In this document: in pieces, positions 27,181 through 38,966 of the stretch
How positions within the stretch are numbered: position 1 is the first letter of the stretch
How the letters are laid out: each line of letters begins with the position of its first letter
From: Prorocentrum cordatum
Lineage: Eukaryota; Sar; Dinophyceae; Prorocentrales; Prorocentraceae
NCBI GenBank assembly: GCA_963575745.1
Contig: CAUYUJ010005669.1
Coordinates: forward strand, 186,001-250,000
Length of the DNA stretch: 64,000 nt
Direction of reading: 5' to 3'
The notes under the pieces: generated by a model
What the model was told of the DNA's origin: nothing
Seen by the model: only the letters and a program-made list of their open reading frames with translations
Databases searched by the model: none
Translations under genes and position numbers: made by a program

Positions 27181-27832
27181 CACTCCGCGTCAGCTCGACT
27201 TTGGCATTAATCCCCGCAATGAGATCACCTCGGACGATCCTCTGCGGGCGGGCGGGGCCGACGACCTGGCTCCGGGATCCTGGGGCCAGGGCGCCGCGGC
27301 GGCCGAGTTTGCTCGTCGAGGCGCTATCAGACGATGTGCGAGGACAGAGTTATTTGAACCTTCCAACCAGAGGCGGTGGGCCAAGGCCGCTCGCGCCCCT
27401 ATTCACCCGGACAGGCATTTTTCCTGGGGGCACTGGGTTCTGTGGAGGAGGGCCCCCCGGGAGGGCCAGAAACGTTTGCCCTTGGACCGCCGGGCGGGGC
27501 CAGGCCTCGTCGTTCTGCAGAGCGACGCCTCAGTCTGGGTCGCCGCGAGATCCGGGCCGCGGAAATGCTCTGTAGAAAAAGCGCGGCCCGCCACCACCGA
27601 GGAGCCCAGGGGGGCCGAATCCTTGCTGACGTTTCAGCAGCATCTGCGGGAGGCTCGAACGAGCCCTCATCGCGCTGGCGCAAATGCGCCCCGGGAGGGG
27701 CCCCCTCCCCCAGAGGCTTGGTCGCCTGAGGCGCCCGTCGAGGTTGCTTCGCCACCGCGGGCGTCTCCCGCCGCAGTTGCCGATAGAGGGTCTCCGGCGG
27801 GCGAGGGGGTGGAGGTCGAGCCCCCTCCGCCC
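27180..27832 (+). pseudogene. Post-integrase region of copia-like element
   Basis: A frame reads FTPRQLDFGINPRNEITSDD, then WVLWRRAPREGQKRLPLDRR, AGPGLVVLQSDASVWVAARS and EKARPATTEE. This order (a PRQ segment, a basic W-rich stretch, then a WVaxR and RPATxEE segment) fits the region between integrase and RT in copia-like polyproteins. It passes into a Pro/Glu/Ala-rich linker. Confidence 0.55.
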
Positions 27833-30150
27833 GCTCTGCCGGCAGACGGACTGGCAGGACAGGCTCTGCCAGTGTCAATGCTTCCTCTGCCGGGGCTGGC
27901 CCCAATTCCCGATGGCGATGCCCCGTCCATCCCCTCGGAGGAAGCCCGGGTTCCAGGGCCCCAGGCCGAATCCATGGGCGACCCTCGCGAGGCTTCGATC
28001 GAGCGCGGCCCTCGTCGGGCTGGACGAAGAAATGCGGGTGACCCGGGCAGGAGCTCCAGGCCTCGGCGCCCGGAACCCCAGGGAGAAAAACGGGATGGAG
28101 AGCAAGACCTGGCCTCTGCCTCAGGTTCGGCCGCGGCGAGTTCATTGCCAGACGGGCCGTCTTCCAGTTCCACCCTCACGACTCCGTGAGTCAGCGTCGT
28201 CCGGCGCAGCCAGCAGACCCCGGTCGGCCCGCGCGCCTGCTGCAAGACACAGAGAGCCTTCGTCGTCTGGGCGGGGGGAGGGGCGGGACGCGCACTCTTG
28301 GGGGGTCTTTCAGGGGCCAGCAGCTGGGCAGGGTCAGGCAGCAAGTTCAGGAGATCGAGACCGCCGCTCGAGAGAGGTCTCACCCCCCCCGAGGAGAGCC
28401 GGGGGTGACCACCCTGACTCTTCTGAGGGGCGAGAGCGACTCGCTCGAACAGCTGGCCTTCGAACTCTCAGAGCAGGGGCGGAGCGGTGATCCCGCCAAA
28501 TTTCCGAATGGAGACGCCGATGTGGAAGTGATTCCGCGCGAGGATGGACCACGCACCCTTACGCCACTTACCCATCGGGAAGAAGAAGTTCATTATAGGA
28601 CTCTGTCGCCCGAGGGAAAAGAGAGAGTTCGATATTTCGGTTGAGGCCGAGTGGAAATCCACTGCCGAGGAGGCCGAGGCCGCGGTGGACCACCCCCCCG
28701 AAGCGGCCGAGCAGCTCAGGGCCTCGTTACCGAGCCGAATCGCGCCCGGTCGCATGGTGCGAATTTGATGGAAACCACAAGAAGGGAAGGGACTTTCTCG
28801 AAACGCAAGGCGAAGTCGAGGTGGCGCGTCCGAGGCCCCACCGCGGCCGCGCGACACGCGCCAGACCGCGCGCGTTTGAGTTGCGAGCCACGACCCTTCC
28901 AGGGCCCCAGGGGGAAGGGGGAGGCCGAGTCTGTCGGGCAGCCTCGGGAGAGGAGTCGCCGTTTCGAGGGCGCCCCCTGGGCGCCCTGGGAGCTCTGCCA
29001 GCAGACGGACTGGCAGGACAGGCTCTGCCAGTGTCAATGCTTCCTCTGCCGGGGCTGGCCCCAATTCCCGATGGCGATGCCCCGTCCATCCCCTCGGAGG
29101 AAGCCCGGGTTCCGGGGCCCCAGGCCGAATCCATGGGCGACCCTCGCGAGGCTTCGATCGAGCGCGGCCCTCGTCGGGCTGGACGAAGAAATGCGGGTGA
29201 CCCGGGCAGGAGCTCCAGGCCTCGGCGCCCGGAACCCCAGGGAGAAAAACGGGATGGAGAGCAAGACCTGGCCTCTGCCTCAGGTTCGGCCGCGGCGAGT
29301 TCATTGCCAGACGGGCCGTCTTCCAGTTCCACCCTCACGACTCCGTGAGTCAGCGTCGTCCGGCGCAGCCAGCAGACCCCGGTCGGCCCGCGCGCCTGCT
29401 GCAAGACACAGAGAGCCTTCGTCGTCTGGGCGGGGGGAGGGGCGGGACGCGCACTCTTGGGGGGTCTTTCAGGGGCCAGCAGCTGGGCAGGGTCAGGCAG
29501 CAAGTTCAGGAGATCGAGACCGCCGCTCGAGAGAGGTCTCACCCCCCCCGAGGAGAGCCGGGGGTGACCACCCTGACTCTTCTGAGGGGCGAGAGCGACT
29601 CGCTCGAACAGCTGGCCTTCGAACTCTCAGAGCAGGGGCGGAGCGGTGATCCCGCCAAATTTCCGAATGGAGACGCCGATGTGGAAGTGATTCCGCGCGA
29701 GGATGGACCACGCACCCTTACGCCACTTACCCATCGGGAAGAAGAAGTTCATTATAGGACTCTGTCGCCCGAGGGAAAAGAGAGAGTTCGATATTTCGGT
29801 TGAGGCCGAGTGGAAATCCACTGCCGAGGAGGCCGAGGCCGCGGTGGACCACCCCCCCGAAGCGGCCGAGCAGCTCAGGGCCTCGTTACCGAGCCGAATC
29901 GCGCCCGGTCGCATGGCGCGAATTTGATGGAAACCACAAGAAGGGAAGGGACTTTCTCGAAACGCAAGGCGAAGTCGAGGTGGCGCGTCCGAGGCCCCAC
30001 CGCGGCCGCGCGACACGCGCCAGACCGCGCGCGTTTGAGTTGCGAGCCACGACCCTTCCAGGGCCCCAGGGGGAAGGGGGAGGCCGAGTCTGTCGGGCAG
30101 CCTCGGGAGAGGAGTCGCCGTTTCGAGGGCGCCCCCTGGGCGCCCTGGGA
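27833..30150 (+). repeat. 1159-bp near-identical tandem duplication
   Basis: Unit 1 (27833-28991) and unit 2 (28992-30150) differ at only a few bases by eye (for example A versus G near 27953/29112, and T versus C near 28757/29916). Unit ends share a short GC-TCTGCC-like microhomology. The frames inside include DSLEQLAFELSEQ and EFDISVEAEWKSTAEEAEAA, so each copy carries the same decayed polyprotein part. Either a very recent duplication or an assembly duplication. Confidence 0.95.
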
Positions 30151-30685
30151 GCGTTCGCGGCGCCCAGTGCACCCCGGGGGCCCCGCCGGCTCTCGGAGAC
30201 CTTGAGGGGGGCCCGAGGGGTGGCCAGTGGCCCGCGCGACCGACCCGCAGCAATCGGCCACGCGCGCAAGGGGGGTAGGGGGAGGGGGGAGGGCTTCTTA
30301 GAAGCACCCCTGCTTTTCAGAAGGCGCGGGCCTTATCCATAGATGCAAGGCCGGCGCCTGACCCCTTCGCTTCTCTCCAAGGCGCGGGCAGGCGGCCCCA
30401 GGGGTCGCCACTGAGGTGATCGTTACAGAAAGGCAAGGGAAAGATTCGGCTTCTCGAAATTCTGCCAGGCTGAACTCGACCAGCTGCACTCAGCCAGGCT
30501 GACCTCGGCCCGTGCCAAGCTCTGATTGGCCAAGGTCTTCCTGACCGAGATGCCCCTGGTTGATTCCCTACCTAGGCTCTGCCCAGAAGGGTTCTTACTC
30601 TCTTAGCTTAAAGGGGCCGGGCAGCGCAAAGCGCCCCGGGCGGTTCCCCCAGTCCCCGCCCCGCGCACCCCCCCCCAGTCCCTTG
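30151..30685. other. No recognisable gene
   Basis: GC-rich sequence without a convincing frame. C-rich runs occur near 30665. Confidence 0.4.
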
Positions 30686-30689
30686 GGAG

Positions 30690-31005
30690 TTTTAGCTTTA
30701 GCTTTAGCTTAGCTTTAGCTTAGCTGTAGCTTAGCTTTAGCTTAGCGTTTCGCTTAACTTTTCGCTTAGCGTTTAGCTTAGCTTTAGCTTAGCTTTAGCT
30801 TAGCTGTAGCTTAGTTTTAGCTCCGCTGTAGCTTAGCTTTAGCTTTAGCTTAGCTTTAGCTTAGCTTTAGCTTAGCTGTAACTCAGCTTTAGCTGAGCTG
30901 CTGCTCAGCTTTAGCTTAGCTTTAGCTCAGATTTAGCTTAGCTTTAGCTTAACTGTGGCTTAGCTTTAGCTTAGCTTTAGCTTAGCTTTGCCTTAGCGTT
31001 ACTGC
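30690..31005 (+). repeat. AGCTTTAGCTT minisatellite
   Basis: About 315 bp of an 11-bp unit, AGCTTTAGCTT, with variants (AGCTGTAGCTT, CGTTTCGCTTA). Very different base composition from its surroundings. AGCT sites make it locally self-complementary. Confidence 0.9.
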
Positions 31006-31023
31006 TACTACTAATGCTGCTTT

Positions 31024-31045
31024 CCTAGGAGTTCCAACTCCTAGG
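31024..31045. repeat. Perfect 10-bp inverted repeat
   Basis: CCTAGGAGTT and AACTCCTAGG are separated by two bases. Immediately after the minisatellite. A run of T follows at about 31064, so terminator-like geometry exists, but there is no evidence of function. Confidence 0.7.
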
Positions 31046-31059
31046 TAGGGTCTCACTGG

Positions 31060-33930
31060 GCTATTTTTTTTTGCCGCTGGACGTGCCGCGGCCAAGGCCG
31101 CAACATTGATCGCGGCCCGAGCTGCGTTGCGACGAGGATGAAAAAGGAGGATCGCGCTCTTTATTCAAGACGCTTCGCCGCCACCGCCCGCCCATTCCAC
31201 GTCTCGCCGGACGAGGCGAAGACGGCTCCAAGACAGGATGAACACAGCCGAACTTAATTTTACACCCAGAGACGAAGATGGCGCCAAGACGGGATAATTT
31301 CACCCCGACAATAGTGATTGACTCCCGCACAGGTGTGTTTTGTATTTTGTCATGCGTTCAACTCCTCCTCCACCCCATCGTCGGCAGTACTAAGGCATGC
31401 CGCGTGGCTGACCGACGTTCGATTAATCGATTCGTCGTCGGCCGCGCTACCATTACCAACGGGTCCGCGACGCGGACGCTGGCCGCCTTGACCTTCGCTC
31501 CTCATCCACAGCAAGACGCCAGAGATAGCCCGAACGCTGCCCAAGACCAGCCAAAGACGCCCCGCAAACGGCGCCAACAAGGGCCGACAAGGGCCCGGAG
31601 AAGGGCCCCAAAGGGGCCCAAAACGGGCCCGACGCGGCGGCTTGGTGGGCTTGTGGGCGACCCAAGTGCGAGCATCCCCGCATTGGACCGCAGCCCCGTC
31701 CGTCTTCCGGTAAGAAAGGAGGAGAGCGCTCTTTGAATCAAGAGGCTTACGCCATTCCGCTGACCTCCAGAAGAAGGATGGAATCAGCAGGTGAGGTTTT
31801 TTTTTTGGGGGGGGGGCTCTTGGGGACCTCCGGGGTCCTCTTTTGGATATCTTGGGGGCCTTTCGAGGCCTCTTGGGAGTTTCTTGGGCGCCTGCTGGCG
31901 GTTTCGGGTGTCCCATGGGATGGGGGGGGGGGGGTCGAGTTGCTTCTCTCGGGCCCGTCCCCCCCCCTGTTTGGGCTCTCTTGGGCCATATTGGGCGCCT
32001 CTTGGCCCGTCTTGGGACGCACTTTGGCAGTCTTGGGGCCCTCTCGGGGGCTACTTGGTCCGTCCTGGAGCAATCGCGGGGGCCTCTGGAGCCGTATTGG
32101 GCGCTTTTGGGATTAAAAAACGATGATGTTCGAATTGTACGTTTGCCCCATTGGATTGGGGCGACGATTGCTTCTTGGGGCCATCTCGGGGGTCATTTTG
32201 GGGCGTCTTTGAGGCCTCTGGGGCAGTCTGAGGCCATGTTGGTTGTCTTCCAGGACCCCCGTGCGCGTCGGCATCCGAAGGTCGATCCTCGGACAACTTG
32301 AAGGCCGCAGCGCGTAGAAATGAATGCTCAACAGGCCACGGGGAAGCGTTGATGAGCTCGGGGGACCCCGCCCGGCCCCGCCCCCTCTGGGCCCTCTCTA
32401 ACGGGACATCAGACAGCAGTGAGAACATAAGACTCGGAGGGGGGGAAAAAAAACACAGCAACAATTAATCGTCGACTCCCCAGAAAATATGGGAAACTAT
32501 AGGAAGTGGGGGGAAGACGAGAACCAAGAACATATGGAAAATATAGGGAATCCGGTTCCTTGTCCATTTATTTGCGCGTCCGTGGGCTCCTTCAAAAGAC
32601 AGCATCATACGGCTCAAGTGAAGTGCGTGCCCCAGGCTCGATCTGATGCGTGGCGCGCCACTTCGCAATCGTGCGCCTTCCTAGCGGGAGGCGAACGCAC
32701 CTTCAGAGTCCGCAGTAAGTTTGCATCTTGGGTGGGGGTGGCAGAAAAGACGATGGCGCGCCATCATGTTCGGCATCGGGACTCGGAGGGAGAATCTGCC
32801 AGGTTGTCAGCGCGGTCGCGTTCGCAAGGCCAATAATCATCTACCCAGCGGGCGCAAAGGCTTTGAGGCAACGCGAGGCTCCCGCTGCAACCACTTGGCG
32901 GGCGAGGGCGCACGCGGTGTTTCAGAGGACCTTTCGGCACAGGAAAGAAGAGAAATGGAGAGAAGCAAATTTATATTTTGTTCACGGCAGTTGCGAAGGT
33001 GTTGGACGACACCGCCACAAGCGCGTCGCCTACCCCCATTGCGCGCGGCGGAGCCGTCGTGGTCAGTTTTGGCAACGTTAGATTCGGGACAGAAGTATCT
33101 TTAATATAGGAAGTCCAGATAGCTTGGACTCTTGGGCCCAGAAGGTTTTCAAGCGGGCCCAGAGGGAAACAGTCGTAGGCTCTGTTGCTAGGATTCAGGA
33201 CTGGACTCTGGACACTGGCAAGCACTGCCTTTTTTGAGCAGCATCAAGAAGCACCCTCTTCACTTGGAGGAGGCACCGTTTCAAGAAAAGTTGCGGCATA
33301 TCAGATTGGCGTTATGAATGCGAAGGCGCAGGAGCCCACGTCAGTAGAAGAGGTGCAGGATTTGTCTTATCCGGATCGCCACGCAGCACGGGTTGATGAA
33401 CGACCCGAGTGACAGCCAAGTGAGTCCCCACAGCGGCGCGCAAGGTGAAGCCCATAGCAGGCATGGGGGTCGACGTTCTCGCGCCCGTCGGCAATTCAGA
33501 GCCTTTGCGACGCTGTCACTTGATGAGCAGAGTCACGCGTGCCCGCGGGAGCTTCTGCGAGCGCCTGGCAAGCCCCAAGCCAATAAGAACGGAAAAGGGG
33601 GCGGGCTCATAGGATTTATTGGTCACGATTTGTCGCGTTTGGAGTTTGGCGCGGGATTGGCAGGCAACTCAGCCTTGCAAGCAACTTTGTTCGAGTGTGC
33701 GACGCAGCCTGCCATCGTGAGAAAGGCATGGGTATCCCGCAGGCAATTTGTGATACTAAGATACGTTACGGCACTACTGAGTGGCCCTAGTTCGTCACTG
33801 CTGCCGTTTGGCTCGGCTTTCCCCATGTTGTTATGGCTCCAGGGCCGCGGCTAGGCGCGGCCCCAGCGGGGGGGGGGGGGGCGCGGTTTGACGCCGCCCC
33901 AAGCGACGCGGCCGATCGCCTAGGAATTCA
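31060..33930. other. Unassigned region with G-runs and weak minisatellite
   Basis: Several homopolymer G runs of 10 or more (about 31807, 31922, 33870) and a degenerate CTTGG block at about 31840-32240. Frames such as 33393-33854 plus and 32489-32836 plus have no recognisable motif and are not called. Confidence 0.4.
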
Positions 33931-33989
33931 GGAATGGCAGTAGATTTGCACGTCGTCTTACAATTTTCATTCTCGAGCGTTAAACTGAC

Positions 33990-36836
33990 TCGCGGCTCGC
34001 TGCGGCCGACAAGATTTTGGTCGACGACTTCATTATCGAGAACGCGGGATCGGCGAGAGTTGTCGCGGGCGGACCGTTCTCCAAAGTCACGATCATTGCT
34101 GACCAGTGGGAGGAGAAATGGCTCCAGCTTGCAACCAATAGCGCCATGGTTTGCTCCGGTCGCGGTCTTGCCAAGCGCGTTGCTGAGCGGCTGCGCAGTC
34201 GCGAAGCCGCCCCCGCGCCGGTCTCGCCGGCGCCAGACTCGAGCATCGACGCGGGGGCGGGTTGAAGACGCGCGAGGGGCGCCAGATGCAGAGGGTCGCG
34301 CAGGGGAGCAGGCATAATTTAAGATTCGCAAGTTTGCTCGAGCCTCTCGCGCCCACGCGGCCACGAAGACCGCCGAGTTCGCAGGTCCCCAGGCGCGTTC
34401 CAGACGCGGCGTGGACATTGATGGCGCTTCAAGCGCCGACTTGGTTCATGCGAGGCGACGTTGGGGGCGGTTTCAGGATCCGGGGGCGGGGGGTTCTGAC
34501 GAGTTTGCTCCGCATTTGCGCCCCGGGGCAGTTTCCAGGGGCAAAGCTTCCAATGGTGCGCGCGCTCGCCCGGCTCGACCGCTGCGCGCGGCTCCAGCGC
34601 GCCATGGGTCAAGTTGTTCGAGTTTTGGGCGGCCGCGTTCGCTGCCGCGGGAGCTTGCCAGGCAGCGGGGGGGGGGGGGGGCGTTCTGTTCGGGGCGCGG
34701 CGTCCACAGTGATCGCGGCGTTTCTGAGAGCAGGTTTGGAACCAGGTGCGCCCGAAGATTTACGCGGTCTTCCCCGAGCCCGTTTTTTTTTTCTGCGACT
34801 TTCAACGCAAGTTCGCCATGGATGTTCTAGCCAGCGCGGATTGCAAAAGAGCCCTCTTGGACGATGTTTGCCGCGCGCTTGCTCTGCTGCAGCGGAAGGC
34901 TGCAATGATGCAGTGGAAATGGGCCCAGAGACATTTGCGCGGGTTTGGGTCGCCCGGCGGAGGTCAGAGGTCGGCGAAGTTCACAGGGGCCGGCAACTGG
35001 CGGGGGGCGCGGCGATCATTTGCGCGGGGGGGGGGGGGGGAGCGTTGGGCGGAGGGCGGGGGGTTCTTAGCGGCCCTCGTCGCTTCCAATCGTCGCAGGC
35101 GGCGTCCGCCTGCAGGATGGCCCCCAGTCCCCGAGACAGTCGCGCGCAGATGCCGGGGGCGCCCGAGCAGCGCGGGCCACGAAGCGCGCTTTGGCGCGCG
35201 CGCCGTTGCGAGCGAGCCCCTCGCGCAAGGCGAAACCGACGCGCGTTCTCGGCAGAGGGGTCTCCGTCTTTCCTCGCGGACAGGGCTGGCGGGATGCCCG
35301 GCGAATGCTGGCAAGTTGCGCGCAGGGCGGCCTCCGCGTCGCAGTGATGGGCGCTCGCATCGCGCGATGTGCTGGCGAGAGGGATCGGCCCCCGAGGCGC
35401 GGCGCGACTGCTGGGCCACGACCACCCCCATGAATGGCGACGCGCCCAAGTTCGAGAATTATCGCCCGATTTGTCTGCCGCGGGCCGGGCGCAAGCTCTT
35501 CTTCGCCAACGTCGTCGTCGAGCGTTCCGGCTCTCGCAGTTTGGGCCCAAGTCGAGAAGCGGCGCAAGTGGCGCCGTTCTCCTAGCGAGGAGGCGCTTGG
35601 AAGAATTCTGGGCGACCGAAGATGGGCAGCTCGTGCTACTGGCGCTCGACTGGGCGAAGGCCTTCGATAGCGCCATGCCCGACGCGATGTTCGCGGCCCT
35701 GAAGCGCTTCGGGCTGCCAGAGCGGGCGCTCAACATCGCGGGCTCGGCGCAGAATGCTTGCTGTGGGAGACGCGGGGCAGACGTCTTGCAGGCAGGCGCA
35801 GGGGTCGGGCGTCTGCCAAGGCTGCCCGCTCTCACCGTTCCTCCTCGTCATGGTCGCGAGTGTCCTCCTGGGCGACGCCTGGCGGAGCCTGGGAGATGCT
35901 GGCGGGGAGATCAGCCACCTCGCTTACGCTGGCGACGCGTTGATCGGGGCAGCTGCGCCTCAGGCCGAGGCCTTGCAGAGTCCGCTGGGTCCAACTACGA
36001 CCTCGTCTTCACTTGGGGCAAGCTGGAGATTCTGGCCGCGAGGTGCGAGGCAGACGTCTCTCAGCCAAACGGCGGTCGCATTCCCCGCAAGGAGCACCTC
36101 GTCCACTTGGGCAGCGTGCTTTCGGCAAACCTTTTCAGCTGGGCCGCAGCTCAATCGACGGCTGGGCCAGGCGAAGGCAGAGTTCGAAGCATTGTCGCAG
36201 GTGTGTTCCCGCTCCACGGTTTCGACCTGGAGGAAACTGATTATGTTCGAAGCGCGCGCGCAGACGCAGGTGTTGCACAGCCTCCACACCACCTGGTTGG
36301 CCAAGGTGGACGCGTTCCACGCGAGGTGCCTCTGGCGCATTCTTGCCACTGGTCACTCGTATTTGAACAGGGTCACCACCGCCAGCGTGCTGCAACTGGC
36401 GGGGCGGATGAAGCTCAGCAGCGTCTCGCTTCAGAGGCAATGGTGTTTTTTGACAGATAGCAAGACGCGCGGGACGGCACCGAGACTGTATTTTTGACCC
36501 TCCGCCTTCCTCCCCCTCCTCCCCCCCCCCCCCCCCCCCCCCTCCTCCTCCTCCTCCTCCTCCTCCTCCTCCTCCTCCTCCTCCTCCTCCTCCTCCTCCT
36601 CCTCCTCCTCCTCCTCCTCCTCCTCCTCCTCCACCCCCCGCCCCTGTCCCCCGCGCCCTCTCAAAAAGCCACCTGGCGTTAGGAAGAGAGGTCGTCCTCG
36701 GCAGACGTGGCCTGGGGAAGTCGGCAAGCACGCCGCTGCCGTCTGCGACGATTGCGGTTTTCCCATGGAGAATAGAGATGCCATCCCAGCTGACAGCTGG
36801 AAGACAGCTGCGCGGAAGTATTGCGCGCCACGCTAG
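33990..36836 (+). pseudogene. Decayed LINE (non-LTR retrotransposon), plus strand
   Basis: From about 35430: APKFENYRPICLPRAGRKLF (RT NYRPI motif); then LVLLALDWAKAFDSAMPDAM (RT DxxKAFD motif, about 35640); then SGVCQGCPLSPFLLVMV (QGCPLSP motif, about 35805) and HLAYAGDALI (about 35925), a YADD active site with the first Asp changed to Gly. Downstream are KLIMFEARAQTQVLHSLHTT and FHARCLWRILATGHS, typical of the region after RT. After a CCT tract the tail resumes as VRKRGRPRQTWPGEVGKHA and stops at 36836. Upstream, a frame at about 34017 reads KVTIIADQWEEKWLQLATNS and may be the 5' part. Frames shift several times. No endonuclease domain was recognised. Confidence 0.8.
36485..36632 (+). repeat. 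Poly-C and CCT tract inside LINE
   Basis: A run of C (about 36521-36540) is followed by about 90 bases of pure CCT. It lies between the post-RT part and the C-terminal tail of the LINE. Leu- and Glu/Gly-rich frames over it are artefacts. Confidence 0.95.
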
Positions 36837-36839
36837 CCT

Positions 36840-37100
36840 AATTGCTCATGTTCTTGCCACGAGGCTTCGCAATAACCCACCAAGCCCAGCCCCGCTACCG
36901 CCCGAGATTGTGCCTTTGTTCCGCCCGATGAAAGGGAAACCGTTGCAAACTCGCGAGGTGGCCCTGCGCCCCCCCACCACGGAAAGGGGAGGGAGCGGTG
37001 AGCCTCGCAGCCGCCGTGGACTTTGGCCGCCCGGCACCACGGGCGGCCGATGGCGGGGGCTTCCGGCTGGGACAGGGCACAATGGCAGCGGCTCCATGAT
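36840..37100. other. No recognisable gene
   Basis: Moderate-GC sequence between the LINE stop and the ACG tract. Nothing recognised. Confidence 0.4.
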
Positions 37101-37102
37101 CA

Positions 37103-37107
37103 CCACA

Positions 37108-37172
<65 letters not shown>

Positions 37173-37173
37173 C

Positions 37174-37215
<42 letters not shown>

Positions 37216-37262
37216 GCGGCGACCGCGACGGCGACGGCGGCGGCGACCGCGACGGCGACGGC
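37103..37262 (+). repeat. ACG and GGCGAC tract
   Basis: Pure ACG for about 70 bases passes into GGCGAC repeats. Asp-, Thr- or Val-rich frames across it are repeat translations. Confidence 0.95.
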
Positions 37263-37509
37263 CAATTACGGCGACGAAGACGGCGACGACGACGAGGACC
37301 TCTTCCATCCCCCCTCCGCCCTCCAGCGGCGGGCGGCCCGGGCCTGCCGGTGGCCCCCCGGCGCCGTCCCGCGAGCCAGGCGAGCTCATGAGCGAGGCGA
37401 CCGCAGAGGCGCTCTACGACCGCCTCCTGGTGTCGCGGTTCGCCGTCGGGGGGCTTCGGGGGATTGCGTGCCATCGGCATCACCAAAGCAGAGGATTTCG
37501 GAGCAGATC

Positions 37510-37700
37510 GGGTCGAAGGATCGCGCCGCATCGCCGATGCATCGGCGATGCGGCTCGATGTGGAGTCCGATTTCCTCCACGCCGACGTTCCCTGATGCGT
37601 CGCCGACATCGCCGATGCATCGCCGACGCATCGGCAATGCATCGGCGATGCGGAGCGATCCTCCGACCCCATCACTCGAACCCCATCTTGGAGGCCTCTA
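37510..37700 (+). repeat. Palindromic GATGC repeat, copy 1
   Basis: Contains several copies of CCGATGCATCGGCGATGC-like sequence, including the perfect palindrome GCCGATGCATCGGC, and ends in CCATCTTGGAGGCCTCTA. A second copy is at 48895-49085 with the same order of segments. Confidence 0.8.
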
Positions 37701-37904
37701 CTTACACTATGTGTGCGTCGGCCCCCCAGGGGAAACGCGCGCGCGATCGGCAATCTTCTAGCATGTGCTCGTTGGTGGGCGCTTTCTGGCCATGCCGCCT
37801 GGGCAACGACTTGCTATAAGTTAGTTGTGACACAAGCTCGGTCTGGGCGTGCGCCTCCGAGAGGGGCACACAGGACTGCAGTAAGTACTCGAAGAAGAAA
37901 CAAG

Positions 37905-38010
37905 CACGCCATAAACAGAAACTTTTGGCGCTCCGCGCGGATTTCTTGGATCCGCGCCGGGCCCCCCCGGCGGCGCCTCCGGCGCCGCGCCTGGCGCGCT
38001 GCGTCCGGTT
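37905..38010 (+). repeat. Shared segment S, copy 1
   Basis: Starts CATAAACAGAAAC, then CCGCGCGGATTTCTTGGATC, then GCCGGCGCC-rich DNA. The same order occurs at 63758-63850. Function unknown. Confidence 0.6.
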
Positions 38011-38019
38011 TATGGCGTT

Positions 38020-38960
38020 TGTTCTTCTTCTAAGCATGTCATTCTACGTCCCATGCCAGCCAGGGGGTGGGTCGGACGAGAGGATGGGGCAGGGAGAGGG
38101 GGTCGGGCAGCCTGGTGCGCGCAGCTGGCCTCGGACCCCGCCGGACGCTCTCCTTGATGCGTCGGCGGTTGACTGGCTGACTGATTTTGGCCTTGCTGGC
38201 CCGGCGGACGCGCAGGAGCTCAGCGCACTCATACAGGCATGATGCAGCTAGGATGCGTCGTAGCCGGCGAGCCGACTTTCCAGGAGAGCCATCGCCATGG
38301 CGTCGGGACAAGAAGCTACGTGGGCTGATTCGCTGCCCCCGCTGTCACTACCACCCTTTCGTCCGGCCCGAGAGGAGGAGGAGCAAGGATGAGGGGAGTG
38401 AGGTTCGAGGATCGAGGCGTTCGTATGTTGCTCGCTCCAGGATGGCCGTAAACACATCGTCTGAGGTCCGGGCGGATTTCATGGTCGGGCTCTGGTGCGG
38501 ACCCCAGCGCGCTCCGACCCAAGAGGTCCGATGGTATTCAGGAAGCGTGTTAGCCCAGAGCTGGACCTAAACGCTGTTTTGCTGGACTTCGACCGTGTTT
38601 GGTTTTTCGTTTCGGGAGGGAGGTACAGGAAAACAGGTGGAGCAAAACGACAAACAACGAACAACAACGTTTCGGTCCAGGCCTGTGTGACCCCATTGTG
38701 TGCTCACCCCGTCCAGCTCCACCGACAGCGCGCAGCACCACTTGCATCGTACCGAGAGGCTTCGGTGGGGCAAGCACACGTTGGCGCCAGCATCGGTGAA
38801 GCCCTGACTCGAGTTCGCCGGAGCTGGGGTGTGCCGACGCTCTCCGACGAGCCCGTCTTGGATCTTGACTTTCCAGCTTTCGTGAGAGGATGCAGCGGGA
38901 GGTTGCTCCAGAGAATGACGGTGCGACGCGGCATGTCAGCGGTCAGAGCCGGGACGCAGC
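38020..38960. other. No recognisable gene
   Basis: Open frames on both strands (one from about 38495 plus) without any motif before the Cys-rich region begins. Confidence 0.4.
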
Positions 38961-38966
38961 CCGCCG

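Larger units (their letters stand above)
25816..30150 (+). mobile_element. Copia-like retrotransposon remnant
   Basis: Segments in polyprotein order: methyltransferase-like (25816-26255), pre-integrase and integrase core (26578-27090), post-integrase basic region (27180-27700), Pro/Glu-rich linker, then a 1159-bp tandem duplication. Each segment changes frame at least once. No RT or RNase H motif was found before the element gives way to other sequence at about 30150. No long terminal repeats were identified. Assignment to the copia order rests on integrase lying before the position where RT would be. Confidence 0.75.

Noticed and set aside
27399-29304. Two similar minus-strand frames of about 250-280 codons
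   Set aside because: They are antisense to the copia-like remnant and are similar only because of the 1159-bp duplication.
36431-36784. Poly-Glu and poly-Gly proteins over the CCT tract
   Set aside because: They are translations of a trinucleotide run that interrupts a LINE.
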